From positions 62,001 to 126,000 of the forward strand of contig JAHHEN010000007.1 of NCBI GenBank assembly GCA_018982785.1: a stretch of DNA of 64,000 bases. Reading direction: 5' to 3'. This stretch comes from Enterococcus innesii (GTDB lineage Bacteria > Bacillota > Bacilli > Lactobacillales > Enterococcaceae). Of the stretch, positions 15,969 through 23,968 are shown one piece after another (position 1 is the first letter of the stretch; every line of letters starts with the position of its first letter). The notes beneath the pieces were generated by a model that did no database searches, had not been told where the DNA came from, and saw only the letters and a program-made list of their open reading frames with translations. The position numbers and the translations under genes were made by a program.

Positions 15969-16718
15969 ATGACCCGTTACAAACGATTTCGCTTTGCTCG
16001 TTTAGGCGCTCTTTTGGTGTTGGGCTTACTCCTCACTGGCTGCAGTGCGGATAAGACACCGATTGAAGAACAACCGACTATCGACACGGTCACTCCTTTT
16101 GAACCAGAGGTTTCCTATGAAACTTTTCCATTACCGCAACCGATCTTAGATGGGGAAACCAGTGTGGCGGAAGCTCTCTTCAATCGGCGCTCGCAACGGG
16201 ATTTTCAAGACACCGAGCTAACACAAGAACAGCTGGCACAGCTTTTATGGGCCGCTGCCGGTGTCACTACAGAAGATGGTCGCCGGACAGCGCCTTCGGC
16301 TGGTGCCTTGTATCCCTTAGACCTCTATGTCGTGGTTACACAGGTAACGGGGCTTGAGCCAGGGCTTTATCTGTATCAACCTGAGCAACATGCCTTAGCA
16401 AAAGTTCTTGCCGGCGATTTTCGGACCGCATTGGCGGAAGGTTCGTTGGATCAGCAAGCGATCCAACGAGCACCTGCTACATTGCTTTATACAGTGGTTT
16501 ATGAACGACTGATCGAGCGCTATGGGGACCGAGGAATCGAACGTTATGCCTATATCGAAGTCGGACATTCCGCCCAAAACGTCCTTTTGCAAGCCCAAGC
16601 GTTAGGCTTAGGCGCTGTGCCGATCGGCGCCTTCACGGATCATGAACTCAAAGAATTATTACAACTGCCGACGGAAAATGAACCCCGCTATTTGATTCCA
16701 GTGGGGGTTATTGAGTAG
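15969..16718 (+). CDS. SagB-type nitroreductase-like lipoprotein
   Basis: 249 aa with a signal peptide ending in lipobox LTGC (Cys about residue 25), followed by a SagB/ThcOx-type FMN-dependent nitroreductase domain. Typical sequence is NRRSQRDF near residue 75, LLWAAAGVT, RTAPSAGALYPLDLYVV, and GHSAQNVLLQAQALGLGAVPIGAF near the end. A secreted, membrane-anchored flavoreductase is inferred. No thiazole/oxazole peptide cluster (SagC/SagD) is nearby, so a role in peptide modification is unlikely. Monocistronic, with a convergent terminator. Confidence 0.8.
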   Translation: MTRYKRFRFARLGALLVLGLLLTGCSADKTPIEEQPTIDTVTPFEPEVSYETFPLPQPILDGETSVAEALFNRRSQRDFQDTELTQEQLAQLLWAAAGVTTEDGRRTAPSAGALYPLDLYVVVTQVTGLEPGLYLYQPEQHALAKVLAGDFRTALAEGSLDQQAIQRAPATLLYTVVYERLIERYGDRGIERYAYIEVGHSAQNVLLQAQALGLGAVPIGAFTDHELKELLQLPTENEPRYLIPVGVIE

Positions 16719-16818
16719 GGCTACTGAATAACAGAGCCCATTTTCGTGGGATTGTCAGTCTTTCATTAGAAAATGGCAACTGGCAAGGTTGATTTTCCCA
16801 GCAAAACTAGTACAATCG

Positions 16819-16853
16819 AAAAACCACCTGCAAAAACAGCAGGTGGTTTTTTC
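16819..16853. terminator. Bidirectional terminator between nitroreductase and MerR genes
   Basis: Stem AAAAACCACCTGC/GCAGGTGGTTTTTT with a 7-base loop; T-runs on both strands serve the two convergent genes. Confidence 0.85.
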
Positions 16854-16858
16854 TTTGC

Positions 16859-17296
16859 TTACAGTTTGTATGCCCGGACTTCTTCTGGTATTTCTTCTAG
16901 CGGTAGCTCTTTTACTACCGCTTCGGTGCCTGCTGCCATTGCTGTATCGTAGTACCAGCATTTGTATTTGATCGTATTCATGGTTTCTTGCAAGGCTGCC
17001 ATTTGCTTTGTGACTTCTTCCAAGCGTTCATGAAACAGCTGCTGCCGTTTCTGCAAAGACGCATCGCCTTCCTCGCCCCAATCCAAGAAATTCTTGATGT
17101 CTTTGATGGGCATGCCGGTATTTTTTAAACAATCGATCACTTTGATCGTCGCTACTTCTTTTTCTGAAAACACCCGAATGCCGCCATTGCTACGGGCCAT
17201 ATTCGGAAACATTCCCTCTCGATCGTAGTAACGTAGTGTCGAGATGGGAATATTAGTTGTTTTTGATACTTCACCAATCGAGTAACTCACTTGCAT
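16859..17296 (-). CDS. MerR family transcriptional regulator
   Basis: 145-aa regulator. The N-terminal winged helix begins YSIGEVSKTTNIPISTLRYYDREG, followed by a long coiled-coil dimerisation helix and a short C-terminal region KYKCWYYDTAMAAGTE. No cysteine cluster for metal sensing, so it falls in the small-molecule/YfmP-like group. Divergent from the SDR gene, whose promoter has the 19-bp spacer diagnostic of MerR control. Confidence 0.88.
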   Translation of the reverse strand: MQVSYSIGEVSKTTNIPISTLRYYDREGMFPNMARSNGGIRVFSEKEVATIKVIDCLKNTGMPIKDIKNFLDWGEEGDASLQKRQQLFHERLEEVTKQMAALQETMNTIKYKCWYYDTAMAAGTEAVVKELPLEEIPEEVRAYKL

Positions 17297-17323
17297 CGCT
17301 CCTAAAAAAATTTTGTTTATCGC

Positions 17324-17354
17324 TTGACCTAAACCTAACTTCAGGTTCTACAAT
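17324..17354 (+). promoter_or_regulatory. MerR-controlled promoter of the SDR gene
   Basis: TTGACC (17324-17329) and TACAAT (17349-17354) separated by 19 bp, with the dyad AACCT-AACTTC-AGGTT (17332-17347) in the spacer. This is the standard architecture of MerR-activated promoters. Confidence 0.8.
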
Positions 17355-17460
17355 TAAAATACACCGCAAGCACTGTACTGTCAATCATCTATCGTTTCAC
17401 AGGTTTGGCATTGGCAGTAGCAGGATTCGATGAAAAAATCATTCACTGGAGGAAAGACAA

Positions 17461-18201
17461 ATGTCAGAAATCAAAGAGAAAGTTATCGTAATTATGGGAG
17501 CCTCTTCAGGAATTGGGGAAGCAACCGCCGTTAAACTAGCCGAACAAGGGGCAAAAGTAGTAATCGCCGCCCGCCGTGAAGAGCGCATCAAAGCACTGGC
17601 TGAAAAACTAGGAGAAAATGTCTTGTATCAAACAGCCGATGTCACCAATCGCGAACAAGTCCAACAAGTCATTGATTTAGCCATGACCTCCTTTGGTCGG
17701 ATTGATGTCCTTTTCAATAATGCTGGCATCATGCCTCAAGGAAACTTAGCAGAGTTGAACTATGACAGCTGGCAAAAAATGCTGGATATCAATATCATGG
17801 GGGTATTGAACGGGATCGGCGCTGTGCTGCCCATCATGCAAAAACAACAAGACGGCTTGATCATCGCCACTGACTCAGTTGCCGGACATGTCATTTACCC
17901 AGGTTCTGCCGTGTACAACGGGACAAAGTTTGCAGTCCGTGCAATTATGGAAGGCTTGCGCCAAGAAGAACGTGAACATGGCATTCGCTCAACCATCGTC
18001 TCTCCGGGAATGGTCTCCACGGAATTGTTTGAAACCGTCGGTAATGCTCAACTAGAAGCAGCCTTGAAAGAAACCTCTCGCGTAGAAGGCAACAGCCTAA
18101 CGCCAGAAGATGTAGCAAATGCAGTGGTTTATGCCATTCAACAGCCCAAACATGTGGCGATCAGCGAAGTCTTGCTGCGCCCAGCAAAACAAACCGTTTA
18201 A
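17461..18201 (+). CDS. Short-chain dehydrogenase/reductase
   Basis: 246-aa classical SDR. Cofactor-binding GASSGIG at residue 13; AARREER suggests NADP(H) preference. NNAG near residue 88, catalytic serine in IATDSVAG, and YNGTK (Tyr/Lys) near residue 157. The family includes short-chain oxidoreductases commonly paired with MerR regulators in lactic bacteria. Substrate unknown. Preceded by GGAGG, followed by a terminator. Confidence 0.88.
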   Translation: MSEIKEKVIVIMGASSGIGEATAVKLAEQGAKVVIAARREERIKALAEKLGENVLYQTADVTNREQVQQVIDLAMTSFGRIDVLFNNAGIMPQGNLAELNYDSWQKMLDINIMGVLNGIGAVLPIMQKQQDGLIIATDSVAGHVIYPGSAVYNGTKFAVRAIMEGLRQEEREHGIRSTIVSPGMVSTELFETVGNAQLEAALKETSRVEGNSLTPEDVANAVVYAIQQPKHVAISEVLLRPAKQTV

Positions 18202-18221
18202 GCTATTTCTACTAATCTATG

Positions 18222-18258
18222 AAACCTGCGACCGCTTGATGCGGTCACAGGTTTTTTT
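18222..18258 (+). terminator. Terminator after the SDR gene
   Basis: Stem AAACCTGcGACCGC/GCGGTCaCAGGTTT with a 5-base loop and a run of T. Confidence 0.85.
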
Positions 18259-18563
18259 GTCGTCAAATCCCACCGTTTTCCTGGAAAAAATTGCTTGGTT
18301 TTCTTGTAACACCCACTTGTCCGAGTAATGTAAACCAATGGTTGCTTTATGTAAACGACTACGTTCTGTTACTACGGGGGAAATTTTTTTATACTTAGTA
18401 CAAAGCTTCCGTATAAAACGACCAATCAGAAACGAACCTGCCGTTTTTCTCTTTTTTATGAATAGCCGAGCATGATTGATATCCCGCCTTCACCGTTGAC
18501 TTGCAAGTATTATTAGCTGTCCTCTTTTAGTACTTGCTTTTTATATAAGAATGGAGTGAGTGT
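18259..18563. other. Intergenic region
   Basis: About 300 bases. The right end carries the ribosome binding site of the small protein at 18564; nothing else recognised. Confidence 0.4.
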
Positions 18564-18770
18564 ATGAATGTGAAACAGCTGCTCGTCATTGCCGAGCAAC
18601 GAAGAAACATTACGAATCAAAAATTGACCTATGCCGAAAATTTCTTGGCTGCCGGCTACTCTGCTGCCGAATTGCTGGCAGACGAAACCTTTCTTGAATT
18701 AGAGCGAAGGGAAACCCAACTGATTGCAGAACGCAACGCCATTTTTTACGAAGAAGTCAGCCACAACTAA
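18564..18770 (+). CDS. Small hypothetical protein (68 aa)
   Basis: Start ATG with GGAGTGAG upstream and its own terminator. The protein is all-helical by composition, rich in Glu/Arg/Ala, and predicted cytosolic with coiled-coil character (ADETFLELERRETQLIAERN). I do not recognise a family. Confidence 0.6.
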   Translation: MNVKQLLVIAEQRRNITNQKLTYAENFLAAGYSAAELLADETFLELERRETQLIAERNAIFYEEVSHN

Positions 18771-18795
18771 TCCACCTGTCCAATTGTAGGCGACG

Positions 18796-18830
18796 AAAAA
18801 GCGAAGGCTCAGCAGCACCTTCGCTTTTTT
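18796..18830. terminator. Bidirectional terminator
   Basis: Perfect 12-bp stem AAAAAGCGAAGG/CCTTCGCTTTTT between the convergent small-protein and MATE genes. Confidence 0.85.
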
Positions 18831-18839
18831 CTATAACCC

Positions 18840-20156
18840 TCAAAGACCTCCTTTGCCCTGAGGATCACGCTGCTTGATTGTCCAATAAAACAGCCCTGCA
18901 AAGAAACTTCCGAGAATCAGGAAATTCAAGCCGTATAGACAGTAGAGAAAGAAAAAATTCAGCTGCCCACTGCTCCAAAAAACCATGATTCCCATTAAAA
19001 TAAGACTGTTGACACATCCTGTCAACACACAAACCGTACGACTGCGCTCCAAGCTTTGTAATAGGTATTTTGTAATTTCATATAACGGACTGACGAGCAT
19101 TATCCCCAACATGATTGGTAGAATAGCTGGCAACAAGTCTAAAACTACGACATCTGTAGTAAACAACTGAAAAAAAGCGGGACGAAAGACCCAGATCAGA
19201 CTGGCGATTCCGACATAAGCCACGAAAGAAAAAGCGAAGGTACTTTTTCCCACCGCTAAAATCTTCTGACGATTTTTCTGACCATTCGCCTCACTCGCAA
19301 AGACGGTCACTGCGTTGCCATACATCAAAGCAGGCAACCGTGCGATCATCAATCCTTGGCTGCCGATCGCATAGGCTGCCAGCGTACTGACACCCAATCG
19401 TGAGACGAAAGCTTCAAAAGCAATAATAAAGACTAAACCCTCAAAGCATTCCTGAATCATTAAGGGAACCGATTTTTTCAATAAAAAGGCACGTTTTCGT
19501 GGTCTTTGTTTCAACCCTCTTGCTAGACTTTCTCTTAAAAGAACCCCATAACTCCCCAGTAAGCACAAAGTCGCAAGCATATTTGCGATGCCACTGCCTA
19601 AGACCCCCATGGCGGGAAAACCGAGATTGCCGTTGATCAATAAATAGCTAAGCAACACCTGTACCAACGCACTAATGATCGAAACACCCAGAATGTAGTT
19701 CGTTTTCTTTTCAATTTTTAAAAGGCTAGTAAAAACAAACGTGACTAACGTAAGTAAAAGGTAGGGAGACATGATTGCAAGATACAATGTCGCAGTTCCT
19801 AGCAGCTCCCCACTAAATCCGTAGACAACCTGCAAGATACCCCGTCCAAAAAGCAGAAAAATCAGCAAAAAGCTTACGCCGATCGCGACTACTAAAAAAA
19901 GAACCGATGACAGATAATCATTTAACTGCGTCTCTTCTCTTTGCCCGACTGCCTTTGCGCCATAAATATTAAAAGCAAGGCCAATCGCACCTAAGATACC
20001 CGCAAAAGCATAGAGAAACCCGTCGATCAGTGCGATCGCCGCCAGCGCTTCCGTGGATCTTCTTGAAATAATCGCTAAGGAAACTTGTGTAATAATGATT
20101 TGAAACAAATTGGAAGCAATCAAAGGCAATGTAAAAGACTGTATTTTTTTGTTCAA
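18840..20156 (-). CDS. MATE family multidrug efflux transporter
   Basis: 438-aa protein of twelve predicted helices. It matches the MATE/NorM layout: an N-terminal half beginning KIQSFTLPLIASNLFQIIITQVSLAIIS, MGVLGSGIANMLATL near the middle, and a second half beginning SVPLMIQECFEGLVFI. Likely a cation-driven drug/organic-cation exporter of the inner membrane. TTG 20156 is chosen as start because GAGAGGAG lies upstream; the frame stays open to 20198 without a signal. Confidence 0.85.
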   Translation of the reverse strand: MNKKIQSFTLPLIASNLFQIIITQVSLAIISRRSTEALAAIALIDGFLYAFAGILGAIGLAFNIYGAKAVGQREETQLNDYLSSVLFLVVAIGVSFLLIFLLFGRGILQVVYGFSGELLGTATLYLAIMSPYLLLTLVTFVFTSLLKIEKKTNYILGVSIISALVQVLLSYLLINGNLGFPAMGVLGSGIANMLATLCLLGSYGVLLRESLARGLKQRPRKRAFLLKKSVPLMIQECFEGLVFIIAFEAFVSRLGVSTLAAYAIGSQGLMIARLPALMYGNAVTVFASEANGQKNRQKILAVGKSTFAFSFVAYVGIASLIWVFRPAFFQLFTTDVVVLDLLPAILPIMLGIMLVSPLYEITKYLLQSLERSRTVCVLTGCVNSLILMGIMVFWSSGQLNFFFLYCLYGLNFLILGSFFAGLFYWTIKQRDPQGKGGL

Positions 20157-20405
20157 GAAGCTCTCCTCTCTCCTTCGCCACAAATGCGCAACATCCACCC
20201 GACAATTGTGATTTACATCACAATATAAGCAATCGTTGGTCGCTACATATACTCAACGACCCATCGGGCGTTTTGACGTTTCTCTCTCCATTTAACCATA
20301 CAGCCTTCTCGGTGTATATTCCTTCGTAATTAAAAAACAAAACATACCGACAAGCTCCGCTTATTTCTTCCATTGATGTCGACAAGCAATCGCTGATGAA
20401 GAATA

Positions 20406-20444
20406 AAAAGGTTCAGAAGAACATACTGCTCTTCTGAACCTTTT
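20406..20444. terminator. Terminator of the persulfide operon
   Basis: 15-bp stem AAAAGGTTCAGAAGA/TCTTCTGAACCTTTT, 40 bases beyond cstR, with T-tracts on both strands. Confidence 0.85.
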
Positions 20445-20487
20445 CTATGGGATGATAAAAAATGCGACAAACCTTTCAAAAATCCCG

Positions 20488-20748
20488 CTATTTCTTCACG
20501 ATCAGCTGAACGGCTTGATCGATTTTCTGCTTTTGGGTTTCCGTGTCGCTGTCTGGATTTTCCAAACAATTTTTCAAATTCTCAGCGACAATGATCCCCA
20601 TGATACGGTTGACGCTGGAACTGACGGCGGACAATTGCGTGATGACATCGACGCATTCTTTCTCGTCTTCGATCATTTTTTGAATCCCCCGCAACTGGCC
20701 TTCGGTTCGTTTTAACCGATTCAAAATATCTTTGTTGCATGCGGTCAT
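20488..20748 (-). CDS. cstR: CsoR-family persulfide-sensing repressor (CstR-like)
   Basis: 86-aa all-helical repressor. It opens MTACNKDILNRLKRTEGQLRGIQKMI. One cysteine is in DEKECVDVITQL and a second in AENLKNCLE. The His required for copper binding in CsoR, four residues before the second Cys, is Asn here. This two-cysteine, no-histidine pattern is that of CstR, which senses reactive sulfur species through a disulfide or trisulfide. ATG 20748 overlaps the rhodanese stop (ATGA) and has GGAGAGGAG upstream. It is the last gene of the operon it presumably controls. Confidence 0.85.
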   Translation of the reverse strand: MTACNKDILNRLKRTEGQLRGIQKMIEDEKECVDVITQLSAVSSSVNRIMGIIVAENLKNCLENPDSDTETQKQKIDQAVQLIVKK

Positions 20749-21044
20749 CGTTTGATTTCTCCTCTCCATGCTGACATGCCGCCGAGGACATTGGTCACTT
20801 GAAACCCTTGCTGGCTCAAAAACTCAGACGCCATTTGCGAACGAGCCCCTGAATGACAGATGACATAGTAATTTTTATCCTTCTCTAAGTTGCTGATTTG
20901 TTCCGTAAGCTCGCTCAACGGTAGGTTTTGTGCTGTTTTGATGTGTCCTTGTGCAAACTCATCAACTTCTCTAACATCAAGGATCTCAAGTGGTTCACGT
21001 TTTTCTTTTTGGGTAAATTCCTCCATAGATATGGCTTTAATCAT
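20745..21044 (-). CDS. Single-domain rhodanese (sulfurtransferase)
   Basis: 99-aa rhodanese-fold protein with the active-site loop CHSGARS (Cys near residue 65), preceded by LDVREVDEFAQGHI. Handles persulfide sulfur in the cytosol. Its start overlaps the end of the CoA-persulfide reductase by 8 bases and its stop overlaps the cstR start, so translation is coupled along the operon. Confidence 0.9.
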   Translation of the reverse strand: MIKAISMEEFTQKEKREPLEILDVREVDEFAQGHIKTAQNLPLSELTEQISNLEKDKNYYVICHSGARSQMASEFLSQQGFQVTNVLGGMSAWRGEIKR

Positions 21045-22693
21045 GAATAATCATCTCCGGCTTAATAGTATTATACAACGAAAAGGCACCATCGAGGTTT
21101 TGACAATTGATGCCCGCTTGTTTTAAGATGCGTTCGGCAATGTAGCTTCTCAATCCGCTATGACACGTAACGACATACGAAACGCTTGGATCCAATTCAG
21201 ACAACCGATCTCTCAATTCATCCAACGGAATGTGGAGCGCCTCTTGAAAACGCCCATTATTGGTTAATTCCATTTCTGAACGAACATCCAACAACTGCTT
21301 ACCGTTTTCTAAGGCATCCGTCAATTCGTGCCATTGGATATTCGCACTGATTCCTTCTGCCAGATTGATCGCTGCATAGCCAATCATATTCACTGGATCT
21401 TTGGCTGAGCCAAAAGGCGGTGCATAGGTGAATTCCAGCTCAGGCAAGTCAAAGATCGTTAAGCCGCCTTTGATCGCCGTTGCTAATATATCGATCCGCT
21501 TATCGACTCCTTTGGCACCGATGCCTTGCGCACCATAAATTTTTCCAGTATCCGCATCAAAAATCAGTTTCAAATAAATATCCGTCGCATCAGGATAATA
21601 CCCAGCATGGTCTTTGCCTGAAAGATGAACCACCTGGGGATTTAGCCCCGTCAGTTTGGCGCTGCGCTCACTCACCCCAGTAGACGCTGCGGCAAGATCG
21701 AATACGCGCACGATCGCCGTCCCGACACTGCCTTTGTTTTTGCGAGTCAGTCCACCCAATACATCAGCAACTTGCCGACCTTGGCGATTGGCTGGTGACG
21801 CCAAGGAGATCAGCGTGTCTTCGTTAGTGATTTGTTGTTTCACAACGATGGCATCTCCCACCGCGTAAATGTCTTTCTTGCTAGTTTGGTATCGATCATC
21901 TACCAGGATACCCCCGGTGTCCTAATTGGATACCAGCACGTTTCGCCAAATCCGTTTCTGGTTGGACTCCCACTGAAAGAATCGTGACATCTGAGGCCAG
22001 GACCGTTCCATCTTCCAGAACGATTTCTTGCCCTGCTTTTTCAAAAGCGGTCGCTGACTGCGAGGTCAAAACTTTGACTCCTTGCTTGATCAATTCATTT
22101 TTGATATACGCAGCCATTTCTTCGTCCAAAGGTGGCAATACGTGGGGTGCTTTTTCTAAGATCGTAACTTCGAGGCCTTTTTTATGTAAATTTTCAGCGA
22201 CTTCTAACCCAATAAACCCAGCGCCAATGATCGTGGCTTTTTGAGGCTTTTTGTCTTCAAGATGCGCCATGATTTGGTCTAAGTCAGGAACATTGCGCAA
22301 AGAAAAGGCGTTGGTTGCTTCTTCTAGCCCTTTGATCGCCGATACTAGCGGTTTTGCCCCCGGTGATAAAATCAACGCATCATAAGATTCCGTGAAAATT
22401 TGCTCGCCGTTTTTGACTGTCACCGTTTTCTCCTGCGGATCGATCGCCAGCACTTCATGAAGAGGCCGCACATCTAGGTTAAACCGTTTTTTTAATGCCT
22501 CAGGTGTTTGGACCAATAAGGCGTCTCGCTCTTCGATCTCCCCAGAAATGGCATACGGCAGCCCGCAATTTGCAAAAGAGACAAAAGGACCTTTTTCAAA
22601 AACAATGATCTCCGCTGCTTCTTTAAGCCGCCGTAAGCGCGTGGCTGCCGACATTCCCCCTGCTACCCCACCGACAATAACTATTTTTTCCAT
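21037..22693 (-). pseudogene. CoA-disulfide/persulfide reductase with C-terminal rhodanese domain (frameshifted)
   Basis: FAD-dependent reductase. N-terminal VGGVAGGMSAATRLRRL FAD motif, active-site Cys in FVSFANCGLPYAI (about residue 42), NAD motif IIGAGFIGLEVAE. The second part continues with the FAD motif DAIVV, a dimerisation domain, and a rhodanese domain with CHSGLRS. This is the domain order of the enterococcal CoA-persulfide reductase. The frame breaks at a G5 run (21911-21915 on the plus strand): removing one G gives GHRGILVDD, adding two gives GHRGGILVDD. All catalytic residues survive, so the gene is probably intact in the organism. Start ATG 22693 has AAAGGAGG. Confidence 0.85.
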
Positions 22694-22695
22694 CG

Positions 22696-23010
22696 TTACT
22701 TTCCTCCTTTGGTTGTTCCCCGCCATTGATTCATGCCACCGCGAACATTGACCACATCAAAACCCTTTTTATTTAGGATTTTGGCTGCTTGTTTGCTTCG
22801 CATCCCTGATTGGCAAATGACTGCCAGTTTCTTGTCACCTTTTTGAGTGAAGCCCGCAATCTTGTTTAACGGTACATTTTTGGCGTAGGCAATGTGCCCG
22901 CTACGGTACTCCGCCGGCGTGCGAACATCCAGAACCGTCCATTCTTTGGCTCCTTCTTTTTGTAAATCTGCTGTTGACATACTTGGTATGCGTTTAAATA
23001 ATGAAAACAT
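22696..23010 (-). CDS. Rhodanese-like sulfurtransferase
   Basis: 104-aa rhodanese with LDVRTPAEYRSGHI and active-site loop CQSGMRS (Cys near residue 68). First gene of the persulfide-detoxification operon, directly behind the CstR operator. A slightly hydrophobic N-terminus MFSLFKRIPSM is not a convincing signal peptide. AGAGGAGC precedes the start. Confidence 0.9.
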   Translation of the reverse strand: MFSLFKRIPSMSTADLQKEGAKEWTVLDVRTPAEYRSGHIAYAKNVPLNKIAGFTQKGDKKLAVICQSGMRSKQAAKILNKKGFDVVNVRGGMNQWRGTTKGGK

Positions 23011-23025
23011 TTCTTGCTCCTCTCT

Positions 23026-23043
23026 TATACCCCTTGGGGTATA
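23026..23043. promoter_or_regulatory. CstR/CsoR-type operator
   Basis: TATACCCC-TT-GGGGTATA, a perfect inverted repeat with the C4/G4 core typical of CsoR-family operators. It touches the -10 and covers the start region of the cst promoter. Confidence 0.85.
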
Positions 23044-23071
23044 TTAAACAAGATGTTTCCCTATTTGTCAA
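23043..23071 (-). promoter_or_regulatory. Promoter of the persulfide operon
   Basis: TTGACA (23066-23071), 17-bp spacer, TTTAAT (23043-23048) on the minus strand. Confidence 0.75.
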
Positions 23072-23434
23072 CTAAGTGAATTTCTTTAAGAAAAGAAACT
23101 TGCTGTTGCGCTGCCCCCACTCGATAAACTGTCATGTGTCGGGCATGTACCAATCAAGCAAGAGGAAAAAAGAGCCACATATTTCCTTCCCCTCAGCCTC
23201 AGTGCTATAATAAACAAAAAGATATGCAGCAAAAAATAACACACTACAAGGTCACTTCGTCAAAGACGTTTTTCACGACCTCAGAATAAAAACGATGCTC
23301 CTCTCAAAAAAACAGCAGATAAAAAACGACGCAAGCACCACTTTCCCTTGATTTATCAAGCAGCAAGCCCTGCTTTCTTGGAATCAGCGTGGGTTTCGAC
23401 TATGCTTAAGTCACATCAGCGAAAGGAAAAAAAG
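23072..23434. other. Intergenic region
   Basis: 363 bases between divergent units. An open frame runs into the HTH gene from 23348 but has no start signal. No strong hairpin seen. Confidence 0.4.
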
Positions 23435-23908
23435 ATGGAATTTGGCGAAAAAATCAAAGAAGTACGCACAAGAAATAACTTGACCCAAGAACAATTTGCC
23501 ACTCAACTACACGTGACAAGGCAAGCCGTTTCGAACTGGGAAAACAATCGGAATCTACCAGATTTAGAAATGTTGATTGCCATCGCCACGATTTTTCAAC
23601 TCTCGCTTGATGAATTGATTTTAGGAGGAACTCAAGTGAACAAGATCACTGAAAAACTAATCAAAGACGGCAGCGAGACTCGACGCGCCAAACTCAATTT
23701 GATCACGACCTTGATCGGAACATTTTTACTACTATTCGGCTTTGCCTGCTTCTTCATCAAAGCAAGCGCCGTGGAATACATCGATCAATCCGGCATTTTA
23801 CATGAAAATTTCTATCTAATCCCCGTAGGATTTTTGTTCCTATTGGCTAGTTTCATAGTATTTGCAGGAACCGGGATCAATTATTTTCGAGCTGCTAGAA
23901 GAAAATAA
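23435..23908 (+). CDS. XRE-family HTH protein with C-terminal membrane segments
   Basis: 157 aa. Residues 1-65 are a Cro/C1-type helix-turn-helix (FGEKIKEVRTRNNLTQEQFA, VTRQAVSNWENNRNLPDLEML). Two hydrophobic helices follow (LITTLIGTFLLLFGFACFFI and LIPVGFLFLLASFIVFAGTG), giving a membrane-anchored DNA-binding protein. Start ATG 23435 with GAAAGGAAA upstream. Target unknown. Confidence 0.8.
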   Translation: MEFGEKIKEVRTRNNLTQEQFATQLHVTRQAVSNWENNRNLPDLEMLIAIATIFQLSLDELILGGTQVNKITEKLIKDGSETRRAKLNLITTLIGTFLLLFGFACFFIKASAVEYIDQSGILHENFYLIPVGFLFLLASFIVFAGTGINYFRAARRK

Positions 23909-23911
23909 CGC

Positions 23912-23948
23912 AAAAAACTCGATTCCAATTGATGGAATCGAGTTTTTT
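23912..23948. terminator. Bidirectional terminator
   Basis: 16-bp perfect stem AAAAAACTCGATTCCA/TGGAATCGAGTTTTTT with a 5-base loop between the convergent HTH and cardiolipin synthase genes. Confidence 0.9.
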
Positions 23949-23968
23949 CTTTTGTTCACTATCTTCCT

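Noticed and set aside
15969-16718. Azole-peptide (SagBCD-type) modification cluster suggested by the SagB-like enzyme
   Set aside because: No cyclodehydratase or precursor peptide nearby, and the protein is a lipoprotein, which points to an extracytoplasmic reductase.
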